Positions 31,550 through 38,757 of a stretch of DNA of 64,000 bases are shown in pieces; position 1 is the first letter of the stretch; each line of letters opens with the position of its first letter. A program made the translations under genes and the position numbers. The notes under the pieces are model-generated. The model was not told where the DNA came from. It searched no databases and saw only the letters and a list, made by a program, of their open reading frames with translations. This DNA is from Frateuria terrea (GTDB lineage Bacteria > Pseudomonadota > Gammaproteobacteria > Xanthomonadales > Rhodanobacteraceae): assembly GCF_900115705.1 (NCBI RefSeq), contig NZ_FOXL01000005.1, positions 104,454 to 168,453 of the forward strand, read 5' to 3'.

Positions 31550-31942
31550 ATGCGCGGTATGAATGGATACGACGGTTTCGATGTCGCCGAGGCGCAAACG
31601 ACGGAAGAGCGCGAGAAAGAGGCCGTAGCGGCCGGACTTTGGCAGGACGTCGTAAGGGCGACGAACGACTGCATCGAGGCGCACAACTTGCTCGGGTATG
31701 TCCGGTTCGAGCAGATGACCAACCCGTCGATCGCTGAGATGGCCCTACAGTTGGCCGCGATCGAAGGAGCACTGAACGGGCTGGTCAACAACCCTGGACT
31801 GTCTTTTGCGGCCTGGAAGGACCTGAGCAACTGCAATCAAAACGTCCACTGGATCCGCAGGCTGTTCCTGTCGCTCAAGAACAAGGATAAGGATGAGTAC
31901 GACACCTGCATCCGCAACTTGAAAGCCCAGTGTCCGTTGTAA
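31550..31942 (+). CDS. Immunity-region protein of unknown function
   Basis: 130 residues from ATG at 31550 (AGAGG upstream). Mostly helical and acidic, with TTEEREKEAVAAGLWQDVV, NPSIAEMALQLAAIEGAL and WIRRLFLSLKNKDKDEYDT. No membrane segment. It lies in the transcript unit downstream of the CI-like gene and has a lower GC than its surroundings. Candidate lysogen-expressed function; no family recognised. Confidence 0.7.
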   Translation: MRGMNGYDGFDVAEAQTTEEREKEAVAAGLWQDVVRATNDCIEAHNLLGYVRFEQMTNPSIAEMALQLAAIEGALNGLVNNPGLSFAAWKDLSNCNQNVHWIRRLFLSLKNKDKDEYDTCIRNLKAQCPL

Positions 31943-31965
31943 CGAGGTAGGACTAGGAGAGAACC

Positions 31966-32142
31966 ATGAATGCCCACGAACTAGGCTTTGACCTGCAGGC
32001 GCTGGCTTCGCCCAAGAGCCATGAAGACTTCATGGCGCTAGCTGCTGAGGCGAGGACGGAGTTCGCGCTACTGCATAGTCGTATGAACGCGATTCTTGCC
32101 GCGGAACGTGCTGCGCGGCTTCCTAAGGAAGAGGCGCTCTAG
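31966..32142 (+). CDS. Small immunity-region protein (58 residues)
   Basis: Open frame MNAHELGFDLQALASPKS... ending RLPKEEAL, with an excellent AGGAGA site five bases before the ATG. Entirely helical. It is the last gene before the terminator at 32165 and follows the 130-residue gene by 23 bases. Confidence 0.7.
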   Translation: MNAHELGFDLQALASPKSHEDFMALAAEARTEFALLHSRMNAILAAERAARLPKEEAL

Positions 32143-32164
32143 GCGCCAACGCACCATCGCATAC

Positions 32165-32193
32165 AAAGGACCCCGCCTCGGCGGGGTTTTTTG
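32165..32193. terminator. Terminator closing the immunity region (bidirectional)
   Basis: CCCCGC pairs with GCGGGG around four bases, followed by six T on the plus strand; the A-rich left side makes it partly active for the minus-strand gene ending at 32198. Equivalent in position to lambda tIMM. Confidence 0.88.
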
Positions 32194-32197
32194 TGCC

Positions 32198-32428
32198 CTA
32201 CGCCAACTCAGGCACCTCCCCCGCCGTGAACAGCACCAGCGGATTGCCGTAGTCCCCTGCTTCCTCGTCCACGTCCATGCTGTAGGCGATGACGCCTGCA
32301 TGCTGCCCGGCCAGGCGTTGAGCCAGGCTCGCGGCCTCCTGTCCCGTGGCGCGCTGCGCCGCCATACGCGGGATCAACCCGCCCTTCTGCCGATCGAACG
32401 GCTGCACTACGTGGATCGTCTCTCTCAT
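32198..32428 (-). CDS. Small conserved phage protein of unknown function
   Basis: 76 residues from ATG at 32428 with purine-rich GGGGCAGGG upstream. MRETIHVVQPFDRQKGGLIP and AQRLAGQHAGVIAYSMDVDEEAGDYGNPLVLFTAGEVPEL form a compact alpha/beta pattern found in small proteins of other phages. It is transcribed opposite to the genes around it, possibly from the other side of the operator region at 32528, so it may be under repressor control. Confidence 0.7.
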   Translation of the reverse strand: MRETIHVVQPFDRQKGGLIPRMAAQRATGQEAASLAQRLAGQHAGVIAYSMDVDEEAGDYGNPLVLFTAGEVPELA

Positions 32429-32527
32429 GGCCCTGCCCCTGTCTACTGAGGGCATGGTCGCGCACGCCTGGCGCATGGGCTGAGATCGATGTGCGGCAAT
32501 TACTGTACTACGTCGTTTCGCCATTGG

Positions 32528-32564
32528 TAGCATTTCGCTATTGCGTACCGCTAGCAATGTGCTA
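32528..32564. promoter_or_regulatory. Two repressor operators (oL-like)
   Basis: TAGCA-TTT-CGCTA at 32528-32540 (one mismatch) and TAGCA-ATG-TGCTA at 32552-32564 (perfect), the same sequence as at 30591-30652. Centres are 24 bases apart. They lie between the divergent genes ending at 32428 and starting at 32604. Confidence 0.82.
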
Positions 32565-32568
32565 TCGT
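32541..32568 (+). promoter_or_regulatory. Promoter of the plus-strand early operon (pL-like)
   Basis: -35 TTGCGT (32541-32546), 16-base spacer, -10 TATCGT (32563-32568). The operator at 32552-32564 runs into the -10, exactly as at the cro promoter. Predicted start near 32575, giving a leader of about 29 bases before the first gene. Confidence 0.78.
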
Positions 32569-32603
32569 TACTCCCGTCGCCAGCAAGGCGAGGGAGATGC
32601 CCC

Positions 32604-32813
32604 ATGTTGCTCTGGACCTCTGAAGCCATCCGCGTAACCCCGGCCCTGTGCCTGGACGTCAAGGCGTTCAAGCACGACGTGACGCTCGGGGTCGTGGTCG
32701 ACGGATCTCCCCTCCTGGAAGACATCCACATCGAAGACGACGCGGCTACCGCGGCGCTGATCGACGCGCTGCAGACGGCGCTGCGCATCAAGCGCGAAGC
32801 CAACAGGCATTAA
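32604..32813 (+). CDS. First gene of the plus-strand early operon, unknown function
   Basis: 69 residues with GGGAG before the ATG. EAIRVTPALCLDVKAFKHDVTLGVVVDGSPLLEDIHIEDDAATAALIDAL is acidic and not N-like: the arginine-rich motif of antiterminators is missing. It would be the first protein made from the pL-like promoter. Confidence 0.68.
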   Translation: MLLWTSEAIRVTPALCLDVKAFKHDVTLGVVVDGSPLLEDIHIEDDAATAALIDALQTALRIKREANRH

Positions 32814-32855
32814 CCACCGGCGCGGCCAAGTGCCTCGCGATGAAGGGGGAGTGAG

Positions 32856-33116
32856 ATGGGTAACGAATTGCAGCGGGTGGATGTAGTCGAAGCACTCGCC
32901 TCTTGGTGCAACGAGAAGAACATCGGCAGGGCTGAGTACGACCGACGCTGCTCTGTATGCGCCGCCGTGGCCGAGATGATCGAGGCGGGGCGCGAGCTTC
33001 GGGCCGGCATGGACGAGAACGACACCCGTCCGATGGATGCTGGCCCGGCCAAGCGATTCCTCGCTGCCGACGCTCGCCATCGTGCAGCCCTTGCTCGCAT
33101 TGGCGGTGCCGCATGA
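32856..33116 (+). CDS. Early protein of unknown function
   Basis: 86 residues, helical, with ASWCNEKNIGRAEYDRRCSVCAAVAEMIEAGRELRAGM. Overlaps the next gene as ATGA. Three cysteines, no clear motif. Confidence 0.62.
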   Translation: MGNELQRVDVVEALASWCNEKNIGRAEYDRRCSVCAAVAEMIEAGRELRAGMDENDTRPMDAGPAKRFLAADARHRAALARIGGAA

Positions 33117-33409
33117 CCGCCCTCCCCTACCAGCCCGTGCCGACCTTGGCCCAGCAGCGCCGATTGAGGCGCTGGGTGGATAAGACCCACCCCATCCGCC
33201 AGTACGAGCAGACGCAGGCCCTCATCAGCCCGGTAGAGGCGGCTGGTGTGGCGTGTTGCGACGTGACGGATGAACCGCCCGTGATGCTGGCCGAGGCCGT
33301 CTCAATCATCGCCAAGGGCTTTGCCTGCATCGCTGGGTGGCTGGCCTTCGGCTTCGGTGTTCTTTGGCTGTGCGATCTGGCCGGCCAGTATTTCGGAGGT
33401 CATGCATGA
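33113..33409 (+). CDS. Small membrane protein of the early operon
   Basis: 98 residues from ATG at 33113. A cytoplasmic-type N-terminal half (LAQQRRLRRWVDKTHPIRQYEQ) and one C-terminal membrane segment (GFACIAGWLAFGFGVLWLCDL, about 69-89). Overlaps neighbours by four bases. An early membrane protein could affect superinfection or host physiology; no homology recognised. Confidence 0.62.
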   Translation: MTALPYQPVPTLAQQRRLRRWVDKTHPIRQYEQTQALISPVEAAGVACCDVTDEPPVMLAEAVSIIAKGFACIAGWLAFGFGVLWLCDLAGQYFGGHA

Positions 33410-33702
33410 GTAAGCACGCGCCAGGTCCGTGGTACGTCGTCACTAAGGCCGCCAACCCTTACTGGCGCTGTGATGGAACCGAGGTAAGCAGCGAATATGG
33501 CCGCATCGCTGATTGCGGCTCCGATGGCATGCGCGCGCTTGATGTATGCCAAGCCAACGCCCGCCTTATCGCCGCCGCGTCTGAGCTGTTGGATGCGCTG
33601 ACGATGGTCCGCGATTACGTGGTTACCATGAAGGGTAGGGGGCACGAGTACCAAGTCGCCATTGACGCCGCCATAGCCAAGGCCACGGGAGAGCAGGCAT
33701 GA
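33406..33702 (+). CDS. Early protein, common small phage family
   Basis: 98 residues. MSKHAPGPWYVVTKAANPYWRC start and the C-terminal ARLIAAASELLDALTMVRD pattern recur in many small phage proteins of unknown function. Overlaps both neighbours as ATGA. Confidence 0.68.
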   Translation: MSKHAPGPWYVVTKAANPYWRCDGTEVSSEYGRIADCGSDGMRALDVCQANARLIAAASELLDALTMVRDYVVTMKGRGHEYQVAIDAAIAKATGEQA

Positions 33703-34103
33703 GCGCCGCCTACCGCATCCCCAATCACGACGGCTACCTGCTGGCCGGGTCCGACTGTGACAACTCCGCGATAGATGAGGCGTTCGAGTCCATCACCGAC
33801 AAGCAGAAGCGCGAGATTGTCGTGAGCGTGGCGGATCGGTTCGGCGGGCATGACGCCTTCGAAACGCTGGAAGCCTTCGCGGATCAGATCGACACGCTGG
33901 CGAACGCCCACTACATGCTCGACCAGTTGTTCACCCGTGACTGCTCCATCTCGCAGCTCATGGAGCGTCAAAAGGCGCAGCCCGACCGGATTATCAGCCT
34001 GCGTTGCCTGCTGAACCTGACCGGTCAATGCGCGCAGGCGGTAGACGAGGCGACTACGGACAACGCGCGTGAAATCCTCGACGGCTGGAATGGGGAGGAA
34101 TGA
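33699..34103 (+). CDS. Early protein of unknown function
   Basis: 134 residues, acidic. Predicted all-helical with ITDKQKREIVVSVADRFGGHDAFETLEAFADQIDTL. No motif recognised. Overlaps the previous gene by four bases; the next gene begins three bases after its stop. Confidence 0.62.
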   Translation: MSAAYRIPNHDGYLLAGSDCDNSAIDEAFESITDKQKREIVVSVADRFGGHDAFETLEAFADQIDTLANAHYMLDQLFTRDCSISQLMERQKAQPDRIISLRCLLNLTGQCAQAVDEATTDNAREILDGWNGEE

Positions 34104-34106
34104 GCC

Positions 34107-34274
34107 ATGTGCGACCTCCTGACAGATCCGGTCATTGCCGAGCTTCGCAAGCTGACCGTCTACCGGCGTATCGAAAACGCCCTTGACGAACTTTTCAACG
34201 CCACCCCGGCAGCGGAAGCACTCCCCCGCGAAGCTGTCGGCGGTGGCACTTTTGAGCAAGGAGATGCGGCGTGA
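34107..34274 (+). CDS. Small early protein (55 residues)
   Basis: Open frame MCDLLTDPVIAELRKLTVYRR... ending FEQGDAA; the stop overlaps the GTG start of the next gene as GTGA. GGAGG lies ten bases upstream. Function unknown. Confidence 0.6.
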   Translation: MCDLLTDPVIAELRKLTVYRRIENALDELFNATPAAEALPREAVGGGTFEQGDAA

Positions 34275-34726
34275 ACAACGTTTCCGAACGCAATCCCGAG
34301 TGCATCGCCAAGGATGGCTGGCGTCACTCCGACAAGTGGAAGCGCGAAGGTAAGAACTTCCTTGTCGAGGTGTCGCGCCATTCGAGCCCGGAGTTCAACA
34401 GCGATTATTCCGAGGTCATCGGGCAGGAGCATCGCTGGTGCGTCTACTTGTACGTCTACCCGAGGCATCCCGACTTCGCGCGATTCGACTCCAATGGGGA
34501 CATGCACTCTCAGCCGTACTACGAGTGCCACAGCTACGTGAGCCTTTTCCGCGTGCATAGGGATGAGAGTGGCGAGATTACGTCGTTCCAGCTTGGCTGG
34601 GACTACAACCACGACGGCGACGACTATTACACGCACCTCGCCACCCCGAGCGCGGCCGGAAGCGTGTTTTACGACGCCAATCGCCTGTTCGACGAGGCAG
34701 CCGAGCGCACCAAGGTGACCGCATGA
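34271..34726 (+). CDS. Early protein of unknown function
   Basis: 151 residues from GTG at 34271. Rich in Trp, Tyr and His (GWRHSDKWKREGKNFLVEVSRH; RWCVYLYVYPRHPDFARF; QLGWDYNHDGDDYYTHL), probably a beta-rich fold. Overlaps the next gene as ATGA. Confidence 0.65.
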   Translation: MNNVSERNPECIAKDGWRHSDKWKREGKNFLVEVSRHSSPEFNSDYSEVIGQEHRWCVYLYVYPRHPDFARFDSNGDMHSQPYYECHSYVSLFRVHRDESGEITSFQLGWDYNHDGDDYYTHLATPSAAGSVFYDANRLFDEAAERTKVTA

Positions 34727-34899
34727 CCACCCTCACCCACGCCCCCGGCTTCGTGATGCACGCCCGCACATGGGCCGCTATCCGCCCGCTGAGCAACGAC
34801 GAGCGCCGCGCCATGTGGGCGGCCAGGTTCTACGCCCAAGGCCACCACCGCACGCCGCAGAAGCCGCGTGTGAGGGTTCCGGCTAGGCCGCAGCACTGA
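34723..34899 (+). CDS. Small basic early protein (58 residues)
   Basis: Open frame MTTLTHAPGFVMHARTW... ending RVPARPQH. Strongly basic C-terminus suggests nucleic acid or acidic-protein binding. Overlaps the preceding gene by four bases. Confidence 0.6.
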   Translation: MTTLTHAPGFVMHARTWAAIRPLSNDERRAMWAARFYAQGHHRTPQKPRVRVPARPQH

Positions 34900-34913
34900 C
34901 AAAGGACATAGCA

Positions 34914-35336
34914 ATGGGCACTCGTGCAGATTTCTACGTTGGCCGTGGCGACGATGCCGAATGGCTCGGCAGCATCGCTTGGGACGGCTACCCCAAAGGC
35001 ATTGCCGACACCATTCTTGGTGCCCTGAACGAGCAAGATTTCAGGGATGCCGTTGAATCGTTTCTCACCGGGCGCAAGGACGCCACGATGCCTGCCATGG
35101 GCTGGCCGTGGCCGTGGGAAACCAGCGCCACCACGGACTACGCCTACGCCTTTGATGGTGACGTTCACGCCTCCTGTTTCGGCGGTAACTGGTTCGACCC
35201 GCGCAACGAGCCGGACGATGACGACGAGGGCCGCGAGGTCACTGGTGATCCTGCCGTGTTCCCCAACATGTCCGACCGCAAGAACGTCCAGATCGGCGGC
35301 GCTAGGAGCGGCATCCTCGTTTTCGGCATGAGCTAA
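34914..35336 (+). CDS. Conserved phage protein of unknown function
   Basis: 140 residues. MGTRADFYVGRGDDAEWLGSIAWDGYP and WPWPWETSATTDYAYAF form a pattern seen in small proteins of many temperate phages. AGGACATAGCA precedes the ATG. No catalytic motif visible. Confidence 0.68.
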   Translation: MGTRADFYVGRGDDAEWLGSIAWDGYPKGIADTILGALNEQDFRDAVESFLTGRKDATMPAMGWPWPWETSATTDYAYAFDGDVHASCFGGNWFDPRNEPDDDDEGREVTGDPAVFPNMSDRKNVQIGGARSGILVFGMS

Positions 35337-35445
35337 CAACCCCGCTAGCTGCTAGCGCCTCCTGGTGAGCCGCCCGTCCACTGAAGCAGCAACGGGCAAA
35401 CCTATTCCAACGCGCAGCCGGCGCTATCCGGCAAAGGATTCTGAA

Positions 35446-36408
35446 ATGGACGGTAGTTCCCTGATCCCGCTGGAAACCATCAACGCCATCGAGGTGTTCA
35501 AAGGCCCGAACCTTGATGAACTGCTGGCGAAGATTCGGCAGGAAACGGCCACCATCGTGCCGGACGTTTCCACGGCTGGCGGGCGCAAGGAAATCGCCTC
35601 GCTTGCCTACAAGGTGGCGCGCTCCAAGACCACGATTGACGAGGCCGGCAAGTCCCTTGTTGCCGAATGGAAGAAGCAGGCCGGCGAGGTGGATGCCGCC
35701 CGCAAGAAGGCTCGCGATTACCTGGATGCGTTGAAGGATGAAATCCGCGCTCCGCTGGATGCATGGGAAGCCGAACAGGCCCGCATCGAGCAGGAAAAGC
35801 GCGAAGCCGAGGAACGAGCCAAGGCTGAGGCTGAAGCCGCCGCGCGCGCCGAATTGGAGCGCCGCGAGGCCGAGATTCGTGCCCGCGAGGAAGCTATCGC
35901 CAAGGCCGAAGCTGAAGCCCGCGCCAAGGCGGAGGCGGAACAGGCCGAGCGCGACCGGATTGCCCGCGAGGAACAGTTGCGCAAGGAGGCAGAGGAAAAG
36001 GCCAAGCGTGAGGCTGCGGAGGCCATCGCCCGCGCCGAGGCCGAAGCTGCCCAAGCCAAAGAGGCTGCGCGCCTCGCGGCTGAGCAGGCAGAGCGCGAGA
36101 AGGCCGAAGCTGCCGAACGCGCCGAGCGCGAGAAGCAAGAGGCCATCGCCCGCGCCGAACTAAAGGCTAAGCAGGAGGCCGAGGAAAAGGAGCGCGTCCG
36201 CTTGGCAGAGGAAGCCAAGAAGGCTGCCGAGGCTGCGCGCATCAAGGCCGAGGAAGACCGCCGCGCCGCTGACCGTGAACACCGCAAGCAGGTGAACAAC
36301 GCCGCCCTCGCCGCTCTCACGGATGAGGGGATCGACGCCGAAATCGCTAAGCGCGTCATCACCCTGATTGCGTCCGGCAGCGTGCCGCACGTCAGCATCA
36401 AATACTGA
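35446..36408 (+). CDS. Long coiled-coil protein of the recombination module
   Basis: 320 residues from ATG at 35446. After an N-terminal domain of about 110 residues (PLETINAIEVFKGPNLDELLAKI; SLAYKVARSKTTIDEAGKSLVAEWKK) comes a long charged helix of Ala-Glu-Lys-Arg repeats (about 120-280) and a short C-terminal domain (ALAALTDEGIDAEIAKRVITLIASG). Such proteins sit directly before phage recombinases. It may tether the annealing protein and exonuclease. The repeats make this DNA internally repetitive. Confidence 0.75.
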   Translation: MDGSSLIPLETINAIEVFKGPNLDELLAKIRQETATIVPDVSTAGGRKEIASLAYKVARSKTTIDEAGKSLVAEWKKQAGEVDAARKKARDYLDALKDEIRAPLDAWEAEQARIEQEKREAEERAKAEAEAAARAELERREAEIRAREEAIAKAEAEARAKAEAEQAERDRIAREEQLRKEAEEKAKREAAEAIARAEAEAAQAKEAARLAAEQAEREKAEAAERAEREKQEAIARAELKAKQEAEEKERVRLAEEAKKAAEAARIKAEEDRRAADREHRKQVNNAALAALTDEGIDAEIAKRVITLIASGSVPHVSIKY

Positions 36409-36417
36409 GGATTCGAG

Positions 36418-37278
36418 ATGAGCAACCAGCACCTACAAGTCGTCCCGATGACGCAGCAGGCCGTGGCCGTCTATGGCGAGCGGAGCCTGACGGCAGCGGA
36501 CATGCGCGCACAGGTCAACTTGATCCAGGACGTGATGCGCTCCGTGATGTTCGACGGCACCCATTACGGAACGATCCCCGGCACCAAGTCCGTAAGTCTC
36601 TACAAGGCGGGCGCGGAAAAGCTGATGGCGACGTTCCGCCTCGCTGCCGATCCCGAGGTAGAGGACTTGAGCGAGCCGGGCGAGGTTCACTACCGCGTCA
36701 AGGTCCGCATCGTCTCTCCGTCCGGCGTGATGCTTGGCGCGGGCCTTGGTGAGTGCAGCAGCCAGGAAGAAAAGTACGCGTGGCGTCGTCCGATCTGCCC
36801 CGAAGAGTTCGATGCCACTCCGGAAAACCGCCGTCGCATCAAGTTCAGCAAGTACCAGAGCAAGGTCGAGAAGCAGCAGCAGATTCGGACCAACCCGGCA
36901 GACGTGCGCAACACCATCCTCAAGATGGCGAAGAAGCGCGGGCTGGTTGACGCGATCCTGACCGTGACCGCCGCGTCGGACATTTTCACGCAGGACATTG
37001 AAGACCTGCCGGAAGAGCTTCGCGAGCAGGTTGCCGAGGATGTCCGCAGCCGTGCCCGCCCCGGTGCCCAGGCGGTGCAGAAGACGATCCCCGAGGACAC
37101 GCCGGAAAGGCTGGCGCTCATCGCGGACATGGTGGCCGTGGCCGACAACGGATCGGACGCTTTCCGCGATGCGTGGAAGGACCTTTCCAAGGATCGGCGC
37201 GCCTTGATCGCTGACCGCATGGATGAGTTCAAGCAGCACGCACTGGCCGCTGACGCCAAGAGTGCGGAGGGCGAGTAA
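36418..37278 (+). CDS. Putative ssDNA-annealing/recombination protein
   Basis: 286 residues. VMRSVMFDGTHYGTIPGTKSVSLYKAGAEKLMATFRL, VRIVSPSGVMLGAGLGECSSQEEKYAWR and DVRNTILKMAKKRGLVDAILTVTAASDIFTQDIED are hallmarks of a phage family found beside YqaJ exonucleases. By position it is the Bet/RecT equivalent; the biochemical class is not proven by sequence. Its last base is shared with the ATG of the exonuclease gene. Confidence 0.72.
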   Translation: MSNQHLQVVPMTQQAVAVYGERSLTAADMRAQVNLIQDVMRSVMFDGTHYGTIPGTKSVSLYKAGAEKLMATFRLAADPEVEDLSEPGEVHYRVKVRIVSPSGVMLGAGLGECSSQEEKYAWRRPICPEEFDATPENRRRIKFSKYQSKVEKQQQIRTNPADVRNTILKMAKKRGLVDAILTVTAASDIFTQDIEDLPEELREQVAEDVRSRARPGAQAVQKTIPEDTPERLALIADMVAVADNGSDAFRDAWKDLSKDRRALIADRMDEFKQHALAADAKSAEGE

Positions 37279-37895
37279 TGGATCAGAACACGACCGAATG
37301 GTTGCAGGCCCGCGCCGGCAAGATCACGGCCAGCCGCATGTGTGACGTGATGGCGTTCGGAAAGCGCGACGGCAAGCCCCTGAAGTCCCGCCAGGACTAC
37401 ATCGGGGACATTGTGGCCGAGCTGCTTACGGGCGAGCCGAAGGAGCAGGTCAAGGCCAGGCCGCTGGATTGGGGCCACGACGTGGAGGCCGCCGCCCGTG
37501 TCGCCTATGAGGCCGAAACGGGCGAAGTCGTGCAGCAGGTAGGGTTTCTGACCCACTCCCTGTTGCCTTACATCGGTTGCTCGCCAGATGGGCTGATCGG
37601 CGGTGATGGGCAGATGCAGATCAAGTGCCCGAACAACCCCGCCGTGCACATCGCCACGCTGCGCGACGGGATGCCCGAGGAACACATCGCCCAGGTTCAG
37701 GGCGAAATGTTCGTCACCGGGCGCGCATGGTCGGACTTCGTTAGCTTCGATCCCCGTATGCCGGAACACCTGCGCCTCTACCGCCAGCGCATCAAGCGCG
37801 ACGAGGCATACATCGAACAACTGGCCGCTGCCTGCGAATCGCTGTGGGCGGAAGTGCAGACGTACATCACCTACCTCAACGAGAAGGCAGCTTAA
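37278..37895 (+). CDS. YqaJ-type viral exonuclease
   Basis: 205 residues, close to lambda Exo in length. TEWLQARAGKITASR, DWGHDVEAAARVAYEAETG (acid near Glu70), IGCSPDGLIG (Asp104) and QMQIKCPNNP (Lys116) are the YqaJ core. The residue corresponding to the second metal-binding acid, usually Glu in E-x-K, is Gln114. It follows the annealing-type protein as in lambda red modules, and would resect DNA ends 5' to 3'. Confidence 0.82.
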   Translation: MDQNTTEWLQARAGKITASRMCDVMAFGKRDGKPLKSRQDYIGDIVAELLTGEPKEQVKARPLDWGHDVEAAARVAYEAETGEVVQQVGFLTHSLLPYIGCSPDGLIGGDGQMQIKCPNNPAVHIATLRDGMPEEHIAQVQGEMFVTGRAWSDFVSFDPRMPEHLRLYRQRIKRDEAYIEQLAAACESLWAEVQTYITYLNEKAA

Positions 37896-37897
37896 TC

Positions 37898-38161
37898 ATG
37901 GGCATCCAATACGAAGTCACCGCGATTACCGGCAAGTACACCGACCGGGACGGCAACGAAAAGAACCGCTACGCCAAGCTGGGCGTGGTCATGGAAACGA
38001 AGAACGGCCCCATGCTCAAGCTGGAAACGATCCCGCTTGGCTGGGACGGATTCGCCTACCTCAACGAGCCGCGTGCCAAGGATGAGCAGCCGCGCGGCCA
38101 GCGCCAGGGCAACCGCGCTCCCGCTCAGTCGCCCAACGACCCCGAAGACCTGCCCTTCTAA
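37898..38161 (+). CDS. Small SSB-like protein with acidic SSB tip
   Basis: 87 residues from ATG at 37898. A single short beta-rich domain (IQYEVTAITGKYTDRDGNEKNRYAKLGVVME) is followed by a Gln/Arg/Pro linker and the acidic hydrophobic end PNDPEDLPF, which mimics the C-terminal tip of bacterial SSB. It lies two bases after the exonuclease stop. Binding of single-stranded DNA and recruitment of recombination proteins is inferred; it is too short for a standard SSB domain. Confidence 0.68.
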   Translation: MGIQYEVTAITGKYTDRDGNEKNRYAKLGVVMETKNGPMLKLETIPLGWDGFAYLNEPRAKDEQPRGQRQGNRAPAQSPNDPEDLPF

Positions 38162-38171
38162 GGACACCCCC

Positions 38172-38399
38172 ATGACGACGAAAGAGAGTGAGGTGGATGT
38201 GCTGGCGGTGATGGAGGAGTCGGTTGCGGCTAGTGAAGTCGGAGAGTACCCGGGCACGGCATTGGCTCTGGCCGATGCCCGCGCCGCCGTGGCCGAGGCG
38301 TTCGAGGCGGCGGAAGAGGTGTACCGCATATCCGAGCGCAAGCATGACGCCTGGGACCGCCTCCGCACCGCCCTCCGCAATGCAGGGGTGAAGCTGTGA
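38172..38399 (+). CDS. Early protein of unknown function
   Basis: 75 residues, acidic, alanine-rich helices (ALADARAAVAEAFEAAEEVYRISERKHDAWDRL). The stop overlaps the next GTG start as GTGA. Not recognised. Confidence 0.6.
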   Translation: MTTKESEVDVLAVMEESVAASEVGEYPGTALALADARAAVAEAFEAAEEVYRISERKHDAWDRLRTALRNAGVKL

Positions 38400-38755
38400 A
38401 CACGACAACGAACACGCGAGGGGTGAGTGAGGCGATGGTGGAGCGGATTGTCGGCCGCTTGGACGGCAACATTCGCCATGTGCTGACTGAAGTATCCAAG
38501 GGGGCAGCCCCTGCGGCGTTGCAGGATTTGGCTACACATGCGGTTCTGCACCTCGATGGCGTGCAGGATGAAATCCGCCTTGCTCTACGCCACACGGCCA
38601 TCGGAGTTCCCGATTCGCAGCTTTGCACCTTCTACCAGGTCAGCACGTTTCAAGACTTGGTGCGCGCGATGGATGGACACATCGGTCAGCTCCAACACAA
38701 GCTCAAGGACAAGCGCCCTTGGGAGGACACCTTCCCGCCGAGTCCGAGGGCCTGA
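38396..38755 (+). CDS. Early protein of unknown function
   Basis: 119 residues from GTG at 38396. Predicted helical (VERIVGRLDGNIRHVLTEV; DLATHAVLHLDGVQDEIRLAL). Followed three bases later by the next gene. Confidence 0.6.
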   Translation: MNTTTNTRGVSEAMVERIVGRLDGNIRHVLTEVSKGAAPAALQDLATHAVLHLDGVQDEIRLALRHTAIGVPDSQLCTFYQVSTFQDLVRAMDGHIGQLQHKLKDKRPWEDTFPPSPRA

Positions 38756-38757
38756 AC

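Noticed and set aside
35820-36260. Tandem DNA repeat array
   Set aside because: The repetitiveness comes from Ala-Glu-Lys codons of a coiled-coil protein, with no exact repeat unit.
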